Assembly: GCF_000447755.1 (NCBI RefSeq)
Contig: NZ_AUNE01000011.1
Span: 1-64,000, forward strand
DNA: 64,000 nt
Origin: Bacteriovorax sp. BSW11_IV
GTDB taxonomy: Bacteria; Bdellovibrionota; Bacteriovoracia; Bacteriovoracales; Bacteriovoracaceae
Direction of reading: 5' to 3'
This document shows positions 1 to 9,061 of the stretch, one piece after another. Numbering within the stretch: the stretch's first letter is position 1; each line of letters starts with the position of its first letter. The position numbers and the translations under genes are program-made. The notes beneath the pieces are model-generated. The model was given only the letters and a program-made list of their open reading frames with translations, had not been told where the DNA came from and did no database searches.

Positions 1-80
1 CTATGCTTTAGATATTGGTTTTTCATTGTAGGATTTACAGATTCTAGTGAAAAAAAATCAATATGTGCTAAGGGAAGAAC

Positions 81-1061
81 ATGAATTTCAAGGGAAGCAC
101 TCCACTCAATCAATTTTCATTTGATCCTAGTCAGCACTGGATAAGTGCTTGCTTGGCAATTGTCTTAGGAGAGTTGTGGGCCAGAGGAGTAGACTTCGAA
201 CCCAAGCTTTGGGTTAGTGATGATTGGTATTGTTTGGATGGCACAATTGGTATTGCCATCCCTTTCTATCTCGTCAGTGCTGATTTAACTCAATATATTT
301 TTCAGAAAACAGGCATTGTTGAAGGGAAGAACTCATCAGAGGCCCTTAAAATTTTACGCCATGAAATGGGTCATGCCTTAGATAATGCATTCGATTTAAG
401 AAAGTGCTCAGTGAGACAGAAACTCTTTGGACAGTCGACATTGAGCTATCCAACTTCATATTTTGCTCAAACTACTTCTCATGAATTTGTAAACTATTTA
501 GGTGGTGGCTACGCTCAATCTCATCCTGATGAAGATTTTGCTGAAACTTTTGCAGTTTGGCTAACTGATAGGCGATGGAGAAGTAACTATCGTGGAAAGG
601 CCCTGCAAAAGCTTAGATATATGGATCAGGCAATGAGTGGTCTGCGCCATCAGCGCCCTGTGAAAAAGAAGTTTTTACGAGTGGATGCTATTGAAAAAGA
701 TACGAGAACACTTTCTCAGTATATTAACAGTAAGAATACTGAGAGAAAAAATCACCTAAGAGGCAATTTTGGCAAGGTTCTTCTAAGTACATTTGCAAAG
801 AATTCATTTCGCGCCGATAATATAAAGGCAAGTGAATTTTTAAAGGCCGAACGCCAAGAAATTGTAAAAAAAGTAGCAGCCCAAACGGCACTACGAAATT
901 CGGAGCTTGTGGCCCTCATGCGCAGAATGGAGGAAACTTCTTTTGTTAATGAGCTCGTCCTTTCTAAGTCACAAGAGAAGACTAAGGAAATTCTTGTTGC
1001 AGGTTTGGCCATGAAGGCAAAGACCTTAATCGATTATGGATGGCATAAGGTACCCATGTGA
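81..1061 (+). CDS. Putative zinc-binding metallopeptidase (Peptidase_Mx-like)
   Basis: The 326-residue protein has an HExxH zinc motif in RHEMGHALD (about residues 94-102). A downstream HPDEDFAETFAVWL segment matches the conserved HPxEDFAETF block of the putative zinc-binding metallopeptidase family (PF15887-type). There is no signal peptide, so it should be cytoplasmic. A purine-rich ribosome binding site (AGGGAAG) precedes ATG 81. Its stop overlaps the GTG start of the ATP-grasp ligase by four bases (GTGA), implying translational coupling and a shared pathway. The C-terminal 100 residues are charged and helical. The substrate is unknown; a role in processing peptides or protein tails modified by the ligase is inference. 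Confidence 0.75.
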   Translation: MNFKGSTPLNQFSFDPSQHWISACLAIVLGELWARGVDFEPKLWVSDDWYCLDGTIGIAIPFYLVSADLTQYIFQKTGIVEGKNSSEALKILRHEMGHALDNAFDLRKCSVRQKLFGQSTLSYPTSYFAQTTSHEFVNYLGGGYAQSHPDEDFAETFAVWLTDRRWRSNYRGKALQKLRYMDQAMSGLRHQRPVKKKFLRVDAIEKDTRTLSQYINSKNTERKNHLRGNFGKVLLSTFAKNSFRADNIKASEFLKAERQEIVKKVAAQTALRNSELVALMRRMEETSFVNELVLSKSQEKTKEILVAGLAMKAKTLIDYGWHKVPM

Positions 1062-2071
1062 AAAAAAATAAAATCCTAGTTCTCGTACACCCTCTTCTAA
1101 TCCCGCCCGAAAATGCTCCTACTATAAAAAATAAAGAATTCGAAGATTGGTCAACAGAGTTTGACGTTATCTCTACCTTGGAAAATCTTGGCCACGATGT
1201 CCTTGTTTTTGGACTTTATAAAAATTTAGAAGAGCTAATTGAGACACTTAAATCTTTTGGGCCAGATATTGTTTTCAATTTATTAGAAGAATACGCAGGT
1301 GACGTGAATAAAGACGCTCACGTTGTCGCTTTATTAGAGATGATGAATATTGCTTACACGGGATGTTCTTCAAAGAGCTTAATGATCGGTAGAGATAAAT
1401 CACTTACTAAAAAAATATTAGCTCATCACAAGTTGAGAACACCTCAGTTTCAAGTTATTCAAAAAAAGGATAAAGATTATCAAATTGGCCAACGCTTAAC
1501 CTATCCTTGTATCGTTAAGTGTTTACATGAAGAAGCATCAAAAGGAATTGGACAAAGCTCAGTTGTAGTCAGTGAAGAGAAGCTGCGCCAAAGAGTTCAG
1601 TTTATTCATGAGAGTATTGGAGATGATGCGATCATAGAGGAATTCATTGCAGGACGAGAATTCTTTGTGGGTATTATTCCAGGGAAAAAGGCCGTGACTC
1701 TACCTGTTTGGGAGTTATTCTTTGATAATAGTGAAAATCCTGAGAAAGAATTTTATACCAACAGGGCGAAGTTTAATGAAAAGCATCGTAAAAAGTTAGG
1801 TATTCGCACAGATGTTGCAAAATTATCCGCTAGCGAAGTTAAGGCGATACAAAAGATGTGCTTGAAGGCCTATACCGTTTTAGGTCTTGATGGTCATGCC
1901 AGAATTGATTTACGAATGGATGAAAAAGGGGTTTGCTCAATTTTAGAAGTAAACACCAATCCTAATATTGGAATCCATGATGAGTATGCCTTATCGGCCA
2001 ATCACCAAGAAATTAACTATAGTGGTTTGATCAGCAAATTATTACGTGCAGGATTTCAAAGACTTAAGTAA
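1058..2071 (+). CDS. ATP-grasp ligase, D-alanine--D-alanine ligase-like
   Basis: The 337-residue protein has the ATP-grasp order of D-Ala-D-Ala ligases: an N-terminal Rossmann-like region, a nucleotide lysine near YPCIVKCL, the EEFIAGREF hinge, and metal-binding residues in ARIDLRMD and EVNTNPNIG near the C-terminus. Start is GTG 1058, overlapping the metallopeptidase stop. It lacks the usual Ddl setting (no mur or fts genes), and the paired metallopeptidase suggests it joins amino acids or peptides other than D-Ala-D-Ala. It probably forms an amide bond using ATP through an acyl-phosphate. Calling it ddl would be an over-annotation. Confidence 0.8.
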   Translation: MKKNKILVLVHPLLIPPENAPTIKNKEFEDWSTEFDVISTLENLGHDVLVFGLYKNLEELIETLKSFGPDIVFNLLEEYAGDVNKDAHVVALLEMMNIAYTGCSSKSLMIGRDKSLTKKILAHHKLRTPQFQVIQKKDKDYQIGQRLTYPCIVKCLHEEASKGIGQSSVVVSEEKLRQRVQFIHESIGDDAIIEEFIAGREFFVGIIPGKKAVTLPVWELFFDNSENPEKEFYTNRAKFNEKHRKKLGIRTDVAKLSASEVKAIQKMCLKAYTVLGLDGHARIDLRMDEKGVCSILEVNTNPNIGIHDEYALSANHQEINYSGLISKLLRAGFQRLK

Positions 2072-2105
2072 TTGAGTAAAATGTTTTTCAACTAAGGCAA
2101 CCTCT

Positions 2106-2111
2106 TATAAT
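2106..2111 (+). promoter_or_regulatory. -10 box TATAAT six bases before the yihY-like start (leaderless candidate)
   Basis: A perfect TATAAT lies at 2106-2111, six bases before ATG 2118, and no purine-rich ribosome binding site precedes that ATG. With a normal -10 to +1 distance, transcription would begin at the start codon. No convincing -35 hexamer is seen at 16-18 bases. Alternative: the real start is an internal ATG, such as 2127, which would have an equally poor binding site. Confidence 0.5.
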
Positions 2112-2117
2112 TCCGAT

Positions 2118-3032
2118 ATGTTGCTTATGAAATCAGTTGCTAAACTCAACCAATTTGGCGAACAAATTGAAAATCAAAGTGTAGAGTTCATGCGCACAAC
2201 AACGTTGCGCTTATTTAATGGACTTGTTCTTTTCAAAAAAAGGAAAGGTGAGGTTGTGGCCGGTGCTTCAACCTTCTTTACAATATTAAGTTTTGGCCCG
2301 CTCGTATTACTGCTTATCTCATTGCTAGGATATTTGTTTCACGACAACTCAATGGCCAGAGATTTTGTGATGAATGGTATTCATCTTTCCTTTCCCAAAG
2401 TAGATCCTTGGATTTTGAGAAATATTGAAGGACTCGTCGAGGCCCAGCTTGGTCCCAAGGGGAGCAATTTTGTCCAAGTGCTATTTTTGGCAGTGACTTG
2501 TATGGGTGTCAGTACAACTTTTGTTTTCGGAATCAATACCATTAGCAAAGTAGACCCAGATGGAGGCCTGTTTAGAGATGATGTTAAATCAGCATTAGTC
2601 GGCTTTTGTGTCGCTATCTTTCTCGTCTTACTTTTGATTCTTTCGCAAAGACAAATTCTTGTGGAGTATATTGTTGAGGCGGGTTTTGGTAATGGGCCGT
2701 TTACCACAATTATTGAATCCAATATTTTTGCTTCATTTGTAACATTAGTTTTTTTCACATTCTTTTATAAGCTTAGTGCATCAATAGAAGTGAAATACAC
2801 CGATGCTTTTTTTGGAGCAGCAACATTCATGTTGTGTTTTCTTATCGGCAAATCATTTTATTGGATCTATTTAACATATTTTAAAGATGACCTCGTTGCC
2901 GAACATGGTCATTTTTATAATTTTATCGTTATTTTACTTTGGGTTTATTACCTAATGTGTTCACTATTTTATGGTGCGAGTGTTGCCTATGTAGGTAAGA
3001 AAAAAGGCGCAAAATCAAGGAAGAAGAAATGA
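2118..3032 (+). CDS. YihY/virulence factor BrkB family membrane protein
   Basis: The 304-residue integral membrane protein has about six hydrophobic segments. The VAGASTFFTILSFGP region matches the conserved first helix of the YihY/BrkB (UPF0761) family, and HFYNFIVILLWVYYL matches the last conserved block. Its C-terminus is strongly basic (KKKGAKSRKKK), placing it in the cytoplasm. The function of the family is unsettled; the old RNase BN label is wrong. It sits 46 bases after the ligase and its stop overlaps the next gene by four bases (ATGA). A consensus -10 just before the start suggests its own promoter. Confidence 0.85.
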   Translation: MLLMKSVAKLNQFGEQIENQSVEFMRTTTLRLFNGLVLFKKRKGEVVAGASTFFTILSFGPLVLLLISLLGYLFHDNSMARDFVMNGIHLSFPKVDPWILRNIEGLVEAQLGPKGSNFVQVLFLAVTCMGVSTTFVFGINTISKVDPDGGLFRDDVKSALVGFCVAIFLVLLLILSQRQILVEYIVEAGFGNGPFTTIIESNIFASFVTLVFFTFFYKLSASIEVKYTDAFFGAATFMLCFLIGKSFYWIYLTYFKDDLVAEHGHFYNFIVILLWVYYLMCSLFYGASVAYVGKKKGAKSRKKK

Positions 3033-4549
3033 ATATTGATCATCTTGTTTGGGATATGGCCTTCCATGCGTTGAAAATCCCTTTAGAGGCCCGTGAAAAG
3101 TATTTAAGAGAGAAGAGCTATAAAGAAGATATTCTTTTAAGTAATGGTACACTTTTTAAAAATGGTGTGAGTGAGTATCCTAAATTTAGAACATGTGTGG
3201 AGGCCGATTCATTGGCCTTGATCAAATATGCGAATGATCACTTCTTTGTCGCAAATAGAAATTCACTTGATAGTTATATTCATTTTGAAACAGTTCTTTT
3301 CTATATCAATAAAGAAGTCACTTCTGAAAAAAAAGAAAAAATATTCACTGATGTTTGCGAGATCCTGCTCGTAGATGAATCATATAATTCATGGCGAATA
3401 AAGCTCTTAAATGAGTATTCTCGTGGTCTAGGCCTATCTGAAAAAAGAATCAAACAGATTAAAGAAGAAGTACTTCTTTATAAATATCCAAAAAGAGCAA
3501 ATATCAGACAAACTGACTATTTTCTTATGACAATGTTTGCCATCTTGTCTGGTGGCAGTATTGATAAAGATGAAAGAGCTTTTTTTGCCACATTGGAGAC
3601 GACTTCACTGCAAAGAAGAGTTTCTAAAGATCTCATGCTCTATCTCGATTATGCAAATAAAGAATTAGACTTTACCGAGGGCCAAAAAGAGAAGATTATG
3701 GCCATTTGTTCAACAGTAGTCACTTGCGATGGTGAGATATCAAAGAAAGAGACAGCGTTTTTTGAATTTGTCATGAAAGAGTTATCCATCTCAGTTCATT
3801 CGATGCAAGTTGTTCGTCAGTATTCGGGCATGGGTATTCACGATATATTAAAAAATGAAGATCCAAGTGTTATTAGTTTTTGTCTGTACTTTGCCCTCAC
3901 TATGGCATGTGCAGATGGGGTTATTCACGAAAAAGAGTACACAATTGCATGCAGACTTTTTGAACTTTTGGAAGGCCTTGAGACAACTCAAAAAGAATTG
4001 AGTGTCTTATTATTGTGTCGTTTTGTAGTGCTAAAGCATCAAATTCTTGGAACTAATAAAGCTCTGCTAACAAAAATTAATGACTTTATAATTAAAGAGG
4101 GCGTACATACATTTCAACGCGCTCTATATGTGATGAGTTTGACTGAAACTGAAGATCGATTTGATATTTTAAAGAAATATCAAGAACATCAACTCAGCAA
4201 AAAATTTGCTTGGGATGAAGAAATTGACGATGAATTACTTCTGTCATTTTGTCTTTATATGACAAAAAAAGAAGCACCAGTACCTTGGCAACAAAAAATT
4301 AAAAATGATCTGTTAAAGCTAAGTAGTACAATGAATGTTGATGATGTTAAAAGAGGATTGAGCTTTATTCTTGATATGGTGATCTTTGATGGTCATGTTG
4401 AGGTATTAGAGGATGATGCGTTTATAGACTTATGTTGTAAAAATAATATTTCTGATGATTATGTTCGTCGTGAGATTTTCCTTTCTTCTTACAGAAATAG
4501 TGACCAGATTAAGATTTCGAGCTATCTAAACTATGGGGCCTTTAAATAG
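3029..4549 (+). CDS. TerB-like helical repeat protein, unknown function
   Basis: The 506-residue soluble protein has no signal peptide. It holds several copies of an acidic helical motif of the tellurite-resistance TerB type: GGSIDKDERAFF (near 175), CDGEISKKETAFF (near 233), ADGVIHEKEY (near 295) and a weaker FDGHVEVLEDDAF near 452. The D-G-x-[IV]-x-x-x-E pattern is the TerB signature, thought to bind metal. ATG 3029 overlaps the yihY-like stop by four bases, so the two are probably co-translated and may work together at the membrane. I do not recognise a named family for the full length. Confidence 0.6.
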   Translation: MNIDHLVWDMAFHALKIPLEAREKYLREKSYKEDILLSNGTLFKNGVSEYPKFRTCVEADSLALIKYANDHFFVANRNSLDSYIHFETVLFYINKEVTSEKKEKIFTDVCEILLVDESYNSWRIKLLNEYSRGLGLSEKRIKQIKEEVLLYKYPKRANIRQTDYFLMTMFAILSGGSIDKDERAFFATLETTSLQRRVSKDLMLYLDYANKELDFTEGQKEKIMAICSTVVTCDGEISKKETAFFEFVMKELSISVHSMQVVRQYSGMGIHDILKNEDPSVISFCLYFALTMACADGVIHEKEYTIACRLFELLEGLETTQKELSVLLLCRFVVLKHQILGTNKALLTKINDFIIKEGVHTFQRALYVMSLTETEDRFDILKKYQEHQLSKKFAWDEEIDDELLLSFCLYMTKKEAPVPWQQKIKNDLLKLSSTMNVDDVKRGLSFILDMVIFDGHVEVLEDDAFIDLCCKNNISDDYVRREIFLSSYRNSDQIKISSYLNYGAFK

Positions 4550-4567
4550 TATATTTAGGAGGCAATA

Positions 4568-5149
4568 ATGAAATTGATTTACTCGATATTTGTTTTTCTC
4601 TTTCTTGGTCTTCAATCCTATGCCTTTGAATATGCTACTTTTGCTGGCGGATGTTTTTGGTGTATGGAACCGCCATTTGATAAAATAGAAGGAGTTTTGG
4701 AGACGACTTCTGGCTACATGGGTGGTCATCAAAAGAATCCAACTTACAAAGATGTCTCCAATGGCAGTAGTGGTCATGCTGAAGTCGTTCGTGTTAAGTA
4801 CGACCCGACAAAAGTGAGTTATGAAAAATTACTTGATATTTTTTGGCATAATATTGATCCAACAACGAAAGACAAGCAATTTGTAGATATTGGAAGTCAA
4901 TATAGAACGGCCATTTTTTATTATTCAGATGAGCAAAAGAAAGTTGCCATTAAATCAAGAGATGATTTAGAAAAGAAGAATGTTTTTGGGGCGAAAATAA
5001 TCACGGAAATAGTTGCTGCAACTGATTTTTTCGAGGCAGAAGAATATCATCAAGACTTCTATAAGAAGAGTCCTGTTCGCTATAAGTTTTACAGATTTAA
5101 TTCCGGACGTGATCAGTATATTCAACGAATTTGGGGAGACAAGAAATGA
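4568..5149 (+). CDS. msrA: Peptide-methionine (S)-S-oxide reductase MsrA, exported
   Basis: The 193-residue protein begins with a short signal peptide (KLIYSIFVFLFLGLQSYA), followed at once by the MsrA catalytic block AGGCFWCMEPPF. Conserved segments GYMGGHQKNPTY, GHAEVV and FWHNIDPT, and the EEYHQDF motif, are all present. It reduces methionine-S-sulfoxide in proteins, here probably in the periplasm. There is no cysteine after the GCFWC motif, so recycling must use the second Cys of that motif or an external thiol directly. It is 18 bases after the TerB-repeat gene with the ribosome binding site TAGGAGG, and its stop overlaps the next start. Confidence 0.93.
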   Translation: MKLIYSIFVFLFLGLQSYAFEYATFAGGCFWCMEPPFDKIEGVLETTSGYMGGHQKNPTYKDVSNGSSGHAEVVRVKYDPTKVSYEKLLDIFWHNIDPTTKDKQFVDIGSQYRTAIFYYSDEQKKVAIKSRDDLEKKNVFGAKIITEIVAATDFFEAEEYHQDFYKKSPVRYKFYRFNSGRDQYIQRIWGDKK

Positions 5150-6378
5150 GTGTGGACGTTAACCTTGTTGTGGGGTTTCTTGGCTCAGGAAAGACAACAC
5201 TAATCAAAAAACTTGTTTCAAGATTAGATAAGAAAGTGGCCATTATCGAAAATGAATTTGGCGAAGTTAATATTGACGAAGAAATTCTCAATGATGAAAG
5301 TCTTGTCTTTGATATGAGTTCTGGTTGTTTGTGCTGTAGTATGCGAGGGGATATTATTGTAAATCTAAAAGATATTTCTGATAAAGCACAAGAGGTCGAG
5401 CACATATTCATTGAGGCCACTGGAGTTGCTGAGCCTGGACCTATAATTGAAACGATTCTTGGAAGTGAATACTTTAATAAAAACTTTACCCTAAAATCAG
5501 TTGTCAATGTATTTGATGAATCTTCCTTTCTATCATGTCTTAAAAATAACGATCAAGATGGTATTTCTCTTATGGCCGCTCAAGTTGCGATGGCCAATTA
5601 TTGCTATCTCACAAAGAGCGTTGGTAGTGATCAAACTCTAAATTTTATTAAGGAGCAAAATCCACTTATAGAAATGGTCTTAGATGAAAATCTTATAGAC
5701 ATAGAAAAAGAATATCTATCCCAAGGAATAGATATACTCAGTCGTCTTGAAGGGAGCTATGGTTTCAATGAGATGATCGTTTTTGATCCTTCAAAACCAT
5801 TTGCCTTCAAGGCATTAAGTGCAGGTCGTTTTTGCTATACGTATGCGGCCAAAGAAATGGACAATAATATTAAAGAGGCCGTTTCTTTATTTGCCTCAAA
5901 AATGGCCATGTATTCAAATGGTAATGAATGTGATCTGGATATTCTATATAGCATGGGACAAGCGGGAGAAATTCCTCATCCAGAATTTGAAGATGGCGAT
6001 CATCTTTGTCTAATTCATAATTTTACAAAATTTGAATGTTTGAAGGCCTCAGTTATTGAGAGGAAGTATTTTAATTCTTCAGTACGTTTTCAAGCAGCAC
6101 TCACATCTAGAAGTTTTGAACTAAATGGAAAAATGAGTTTAGAAAAATTTCAAATGTTCATAAATTATATTTTATTTCAATATGGACCTCGTCTATATCG
6201 ATCAAAAGGCTTTATTAACCTTGATGATGGACGTACTATCCTTTTTCAAGGAGTCTTTTCAACTTTTACATTCGAAGAAATCTCTGGTAAGACGGAGCTC
6301 TCAAATAAGATTGTATTCATTGGGAAAGACTTGAATGGAGATGCTCTCCATGCAGGTTTACTAAACTGTATGGCCTAA
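5146..6378 (+). CDS. COG0523 (G3E) GTPase, CobW/zinc chaperone type
   Basis: The protein has the Walker A motif GFLGSGKTTLI near its N-terminus, the CxCC metal-binding motif GCLCCSMRGD, and the EATGVAEPGP block of G3E P-loop metallochaperones. The C-terminal half resembles the CobW C-terminal domain (SRSFELNGKMSLEKF region). ATG 5146 is preferred over the in-frame ATG 5131: it overlaps the msrA stop as ATGA and has GGGGAGAC at ribosome-binding distance. The likely role is GTP-driven delivery of zinc or another metal. No zur-type regulator is nearby, so the metal cannot be assigned. Confidence 0.85.
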   Translation: MSVDVNLVVGFLGSGKTTLIKKLVSRLDKKVAIIENEFGEVNIDEEILNDESLVFDMSSGCLCCSMRGDIIVNLKDISDKAQEVEHIFIEATGVAEPGPIIETILGSEYFNKNFTLKSVVNVFDESSFLSCLKNNDQDGISLMAAQVAMANYCYLTKSVGSDQTLNFIKEQNPLIEMVLDENLIDIEKEYLSQGIDILSRLEGSYGFNEMIVFDPSKPFAFKALSAGRFCYTYAAKEMDNNIKEAVSLFASKMAMYSNGNECDLDILYSMGQAGEIPHPEFEDGDHLCLIHNFTKFECLKASVIERKYFNSSVRFQAALTSRSFELNGKMSLEKFQMFINYILFQYGPRLYRSKGFINLDDGRTILFQGVFSTFTFEEISGKTELSNKIVFIGKDLNGDALHAGLLNCMA

Positions 6379-6379
6379 G

Positions 6380-7519
6380 ATGAAAAACACTTGTAATTAT
6401 TTTAATCTTAAACAATGTCAATCGTGCACTCACTTAAATGAGCGTGTGAACGATTATATTGCCATAAAAGTTGAAAATTTAAAAAAGGAAATAGGGGACT
6501 TGTCTGAGGTTGAAGTTAGGCCTGCTATTTTTTTGCAAGATCCCTTTAAATCGCGAAATAAGGCCCGACTTGTTGTCAGTGGAACAGTATCTCAACCTAT
6601 ACTTGGCATACCTGCGCCTGAAGATCGTTGGCAAACTAATGAACTTTTAGACTGTCCTTTGCATATAGATGGCATCAATGAAGTTCTTCCAACGATCAAA
6701 GAAATGATTATTAAATATTCTCTAACTCCCTACGATATTCATAAAAGAACTGGTGAATTAAAATACTTTATTGCCTATAAATCAGAATCTACCGGTGAAA
6801 TGTATTATCGCTTTGTTTTACGCAGTAAAGAGGCCTTGGACAGGCTTAAAAAGGCCGTCGGTGAGATGATGGTACTCAATTCATCTCTTAAAGTCGTTTC
6901 TTGCAACATTCAGCCAAAACCGATGGCAAGTCATGAGGGTGATGAAGAGATTTTTCTTACTGAAAATCATTTTGTACTCAATAAAATGAACGATCTTTGG
7001 TTGCCTGTTTCTACTCAAAGCTTCTTTCAAGTGACGAGCCAGATTGCAGAAAAACTCTATTACGAAGTTCAACAACATATTACAGACAGTGAGCGAGTTC
7101 TTGATCTTTTCTGTGGGGTTGGTGGATTTTCTTTTCACGTGGCCAGTAAAAGTCAATCTGTCGTAGGAGTGGAACTTTCATCAATTGCTATTGAATGTGC
7201 TAATTACGCTTGTGAATTGAATAATTCAAATAACACTCAATTTGTAGCAGAAGATGCTTTTACCTATCTTCGAAATCAAAAAGGTCAGTATAATACTATT
7301 ATTGTAAATCCTCCTCGACGAGGCCTAGGTGAGGATGTTGTACGCTTAATCCAAGACCTTTCCCCAGAGAGGATTTTTTACTCAAGTTGTAATCCTAAGA
7401 CATTTCAATCTGATAGGAATTTGCTAAAAGGGTATAGGCTAAAGTGGATACGTCCATTCGACATGTTCCCATATTCTTCTCATCTGGAGGTCCTTGGTGA
7501 GTTTGAGAAAATTTCTTAA
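6380..7519 (+). CDS. rlmC: 23S rRNA (uracil-5-)-methyltransferase, RlmC/RumB type
   Basis: The 379-residue protein is near the length of E. coli RlmC. N-terminal Cys5, Cys13 and Cys16 plus the Cys of LLDCPLH form the expected 4Fe-4S cluster. The SAM-binding motif is DLFCGVGGFSFH; NPPRRGLG is the motif IV equivalent; SSCNPKTFQSD carries the catalytic cysteine. A TRAM domain is absent, which fits RlmC rather than RlmD. It methylates a uracil in 23S rRNA. It starts one base after the GTPase stop with no clear ribosome binding site, so translation is probably coupled. The methylated position (m5U747 in E. coli) is inferred from family. Confidence 0.85.
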   Translation: MKNTCNYFNLKQCQSCTHLNERVNDYIAIKVENLKKEIGDLSEVEVRPAIFLQDPFKSRNKARLVVSGTVSQPILGIPAPEDRWQTNELLDCPLHIDGINEVLPTIKEMIIKYSLTPYDIHKRTGELKYFIAYKSESTGEMYYRFVLRSKEALDRLKKAVGEMMVLNSSLKVVSCNIQPKPMASHEGDEEIFLTENHFVLNKMNDLWLPVSTQSFFQVTSQIAEKLYYEVQQHITDSERVLDLFCGVGGFSFHVASKSQSVVGVELSSIAIECANYACELNNSNNTQFVAEDAFTYLRNQKGQYNTIIVNPPRRGLGEDVVRLIQDLSPERIFYSSCNPKTFQSDRNLLKGYRLKWIRPFDMFPYSSHLEVLGEFEKIS

Positions 7520-8255
7520 TAAAACAATTGGCCCAATATTTTGGTCCTCATATGGTCCGGACCTCTTTTTTAAGCTTTATACTAAGATTGAAGATTCCAA
7601 AGTCTTTTTGGATTATTGTTTAAAGCTTCATGGAACAACATCATGTACCTTCAATATGCTAAGTCCTACTCAAAGAGATTTCTTTTTTCAAAATATCACT
7701 AATAAAGAAAAACTTATAGTTTTAGAATTAGGTCACGGTCCAGGTGGTCTTGCTTGTGAAGTGGGGCAATTGAATAATTGCGAAAAGCTCATTGGGATTG
7801 ATTATTCTGGCTTTATTCCTAAAAAGCATCCGCGCAATGTTCATTTTTTTAAAAATGATCTAGGCAAAATCAATTTTGAATCAAAACAGTTTGATCTTAT
7901 CTACTGTGTTGATTCGTTCTATCATATTCAAAAAAAAGAACGTCTCATAAAGCGCATCCTAAACGCATTAAATGAGAATGGTGAGTTTATTCTCTTTTGC
8001 AGTTTTACCAATGAAGAGGAGAGGATTGATTTTTTTGAATTAATTAAAAAATTCAATGTTCAAACCTTCGACTTTACAGAAGACGATAGAGATTATTGGT
8101 CAAAGAACGATAATCTTTTAAAAGCAATGGAAATTGACTTTAAAGCTAATTATTTGTCTGATGTTTATGCAATGAGAGAAAAGGAGATTGAGAAATTTAA
8201 GTCTGCGCATAAGAATCAAGAAGCATCACGTTTTTGTTTTATTTTTAAAAACTAA
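7497..8255 (+). CDS. Class I SAM-dependent methyltransferase
   Basis: The protein of about 252 residues has a class I methyltransferase core: motif I VLELGHGPGGLACEVG, an acidic residue in LIGIDYS, and DLIYCVDSFYHI as motif IV. GTG 7497 is preferred over TTG 7494 because CTGGAGG lies at the right distance; either start overlaps the rlmC end by over 20 bases. The substrate is unknown. Its place at the end of the long plus-strand run fits an RNA or small-molecule methylation role (inference). It converges on the Hpt gene, and the two stops share the four bases CTAA. Confidence 0.75.
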   Translation: MSLRKFLNKTIGPIFWSSYGPDLFFKLYTKIEDSKVFLDYCLKLHGTTSCTFNMLSPTQRDFFFQNITNKEKLIVLELGHGPGGLACEVGQLNNCEKLIGIDYSGFIPKKHPRNVHFFKNDLGKINFESKQFDLIYCVDSFYHIQKKERLIKRILNALNENGEFILFCSFTNEEERIDFFELIKKFNVQTFDFTEDDRDYWSKNDNLLKAMEIDFKANYLSDVYAMREKEIEKFKSAHKNQEASRFCFIFKN

Positions 8256-8971
8256 TCCTGTTCAACAGTGCGAATAAATTCGCTAATAAGAGCTTTCAAT
8301 TCATCATCTTTACTCGTAGAAGCGGCCTTAAAATGGTCTTCTTCTAACAGATTCAAATAGTCTTTATTCTTATCCAATAAGAGTGTTGGAATTTTCTTTC
8401 TGGTTAGAAAATATTCTCTAAGTTGAATGAAATTAGTTCCTCTTGTTGATTTAGGCGCCGTAATAATTGCTTTTATTTTTTCACTTTCTAACAATGAGAT
8501 GGCCTCACTAATAGATTGGCAGCGAATAATATCAAATTGTTCAAAAGTATTTTCTAATTCGTTTATAAGTGGGTTTTGGCCGATGAGAAGGAGCTTCTCA
8601 AGAACTTGAACCTCTTTTTCAATTTCTTCTGTGATTTCAACTGAGTTTTTTTCTTTTGGTAGAAATGAGTCTCTCGAATGATCAAAAACCTGAAAAAAAT
8701 TGTCCAGTTGAAGTTCGTTGATCTCATCTTCATCATTAGATAGAGTTTGTTCAATTTTGTGCATCCATGCTTCTACTTCTTTGTAGCCAAACATGCCTGA
8801 TGCACCCTTTAAAGAGTGTGCCTTTTGAAATAGGAGACGTTTGGCATCTTTATATAAGATCTCACCACTAGAGATCTTTAGACAAAGCTGTTCCATTTCG
8901 TCCAGTATGTCGATTGCATCTACGATGAATTCGCTTATGAGCTTTTCATCAAAACAATTATCGTTTCCCAT
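8252..8971 (-). CDS. Hpt phosphotransfer protein with degenerate receiver-like C-terminus
   Basis: The first 110 residues form an Hpt helical bundle with phospho-acceptor His52 in KAHSLKGASGMFGY. After a Glu-rich linker, residues about 130-239 look like a receiver fold (LLLIGQNPLINEL, KAIITAPKSTRG, PTLLLDKN), but the acidic pocket and phospho-Asp are missing, so this half cannot be phosphorylated in the usual way. There is no kinase next to it. It is probably a phosphorelay intermediate with a protein-binding pseudo-receiver. A ribosome binding site (AAGGA) precedes the ATG. Confidence 0.75.
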   Translation of the reverse strand: MGNDNCFDEKLISEFIVDAIDILDEMEQLCLKISSGEILYKDAKRLLFQKAHSLKGASGMFGYKEVEAWMHKIEQTLSNDEDEINELQLDNFFQVFDHSRDSFLPKEKNSVEITEEIEKEVQVLEKLLLIGQNPLINELENTFEQFDIIRCQSISEAISLLESEKIKAIITAPKSTRGTNFIQLREYFLTRKKIPTLLLDKNKDYLNLLEEDHFKAASTSKDDELKALISEFIRTVEQD

Positions 8972-9061
8972 TTTGTTTCCTTATCAGGCTAATTTTATTT
9001 GTACAATGATTTAGAACATTCAACTATATGATAACCATCACGGAATATTTTTCCTTTAACT

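Noticed and set aside
2118-3032. RNase BN annotation for the YihY-like protein
   Set aside because: That name for the family was a historical error; the protein is a membrane protein without nuclease motifs.
5131-5145. Upstream ATG for the COG0523 GTPase
   Set aside because: ATG 5146 overlaps the msrA stop as ATGA, has GGGGAGAC at the right distance and lies directly before the first strand of the GTPase fold.
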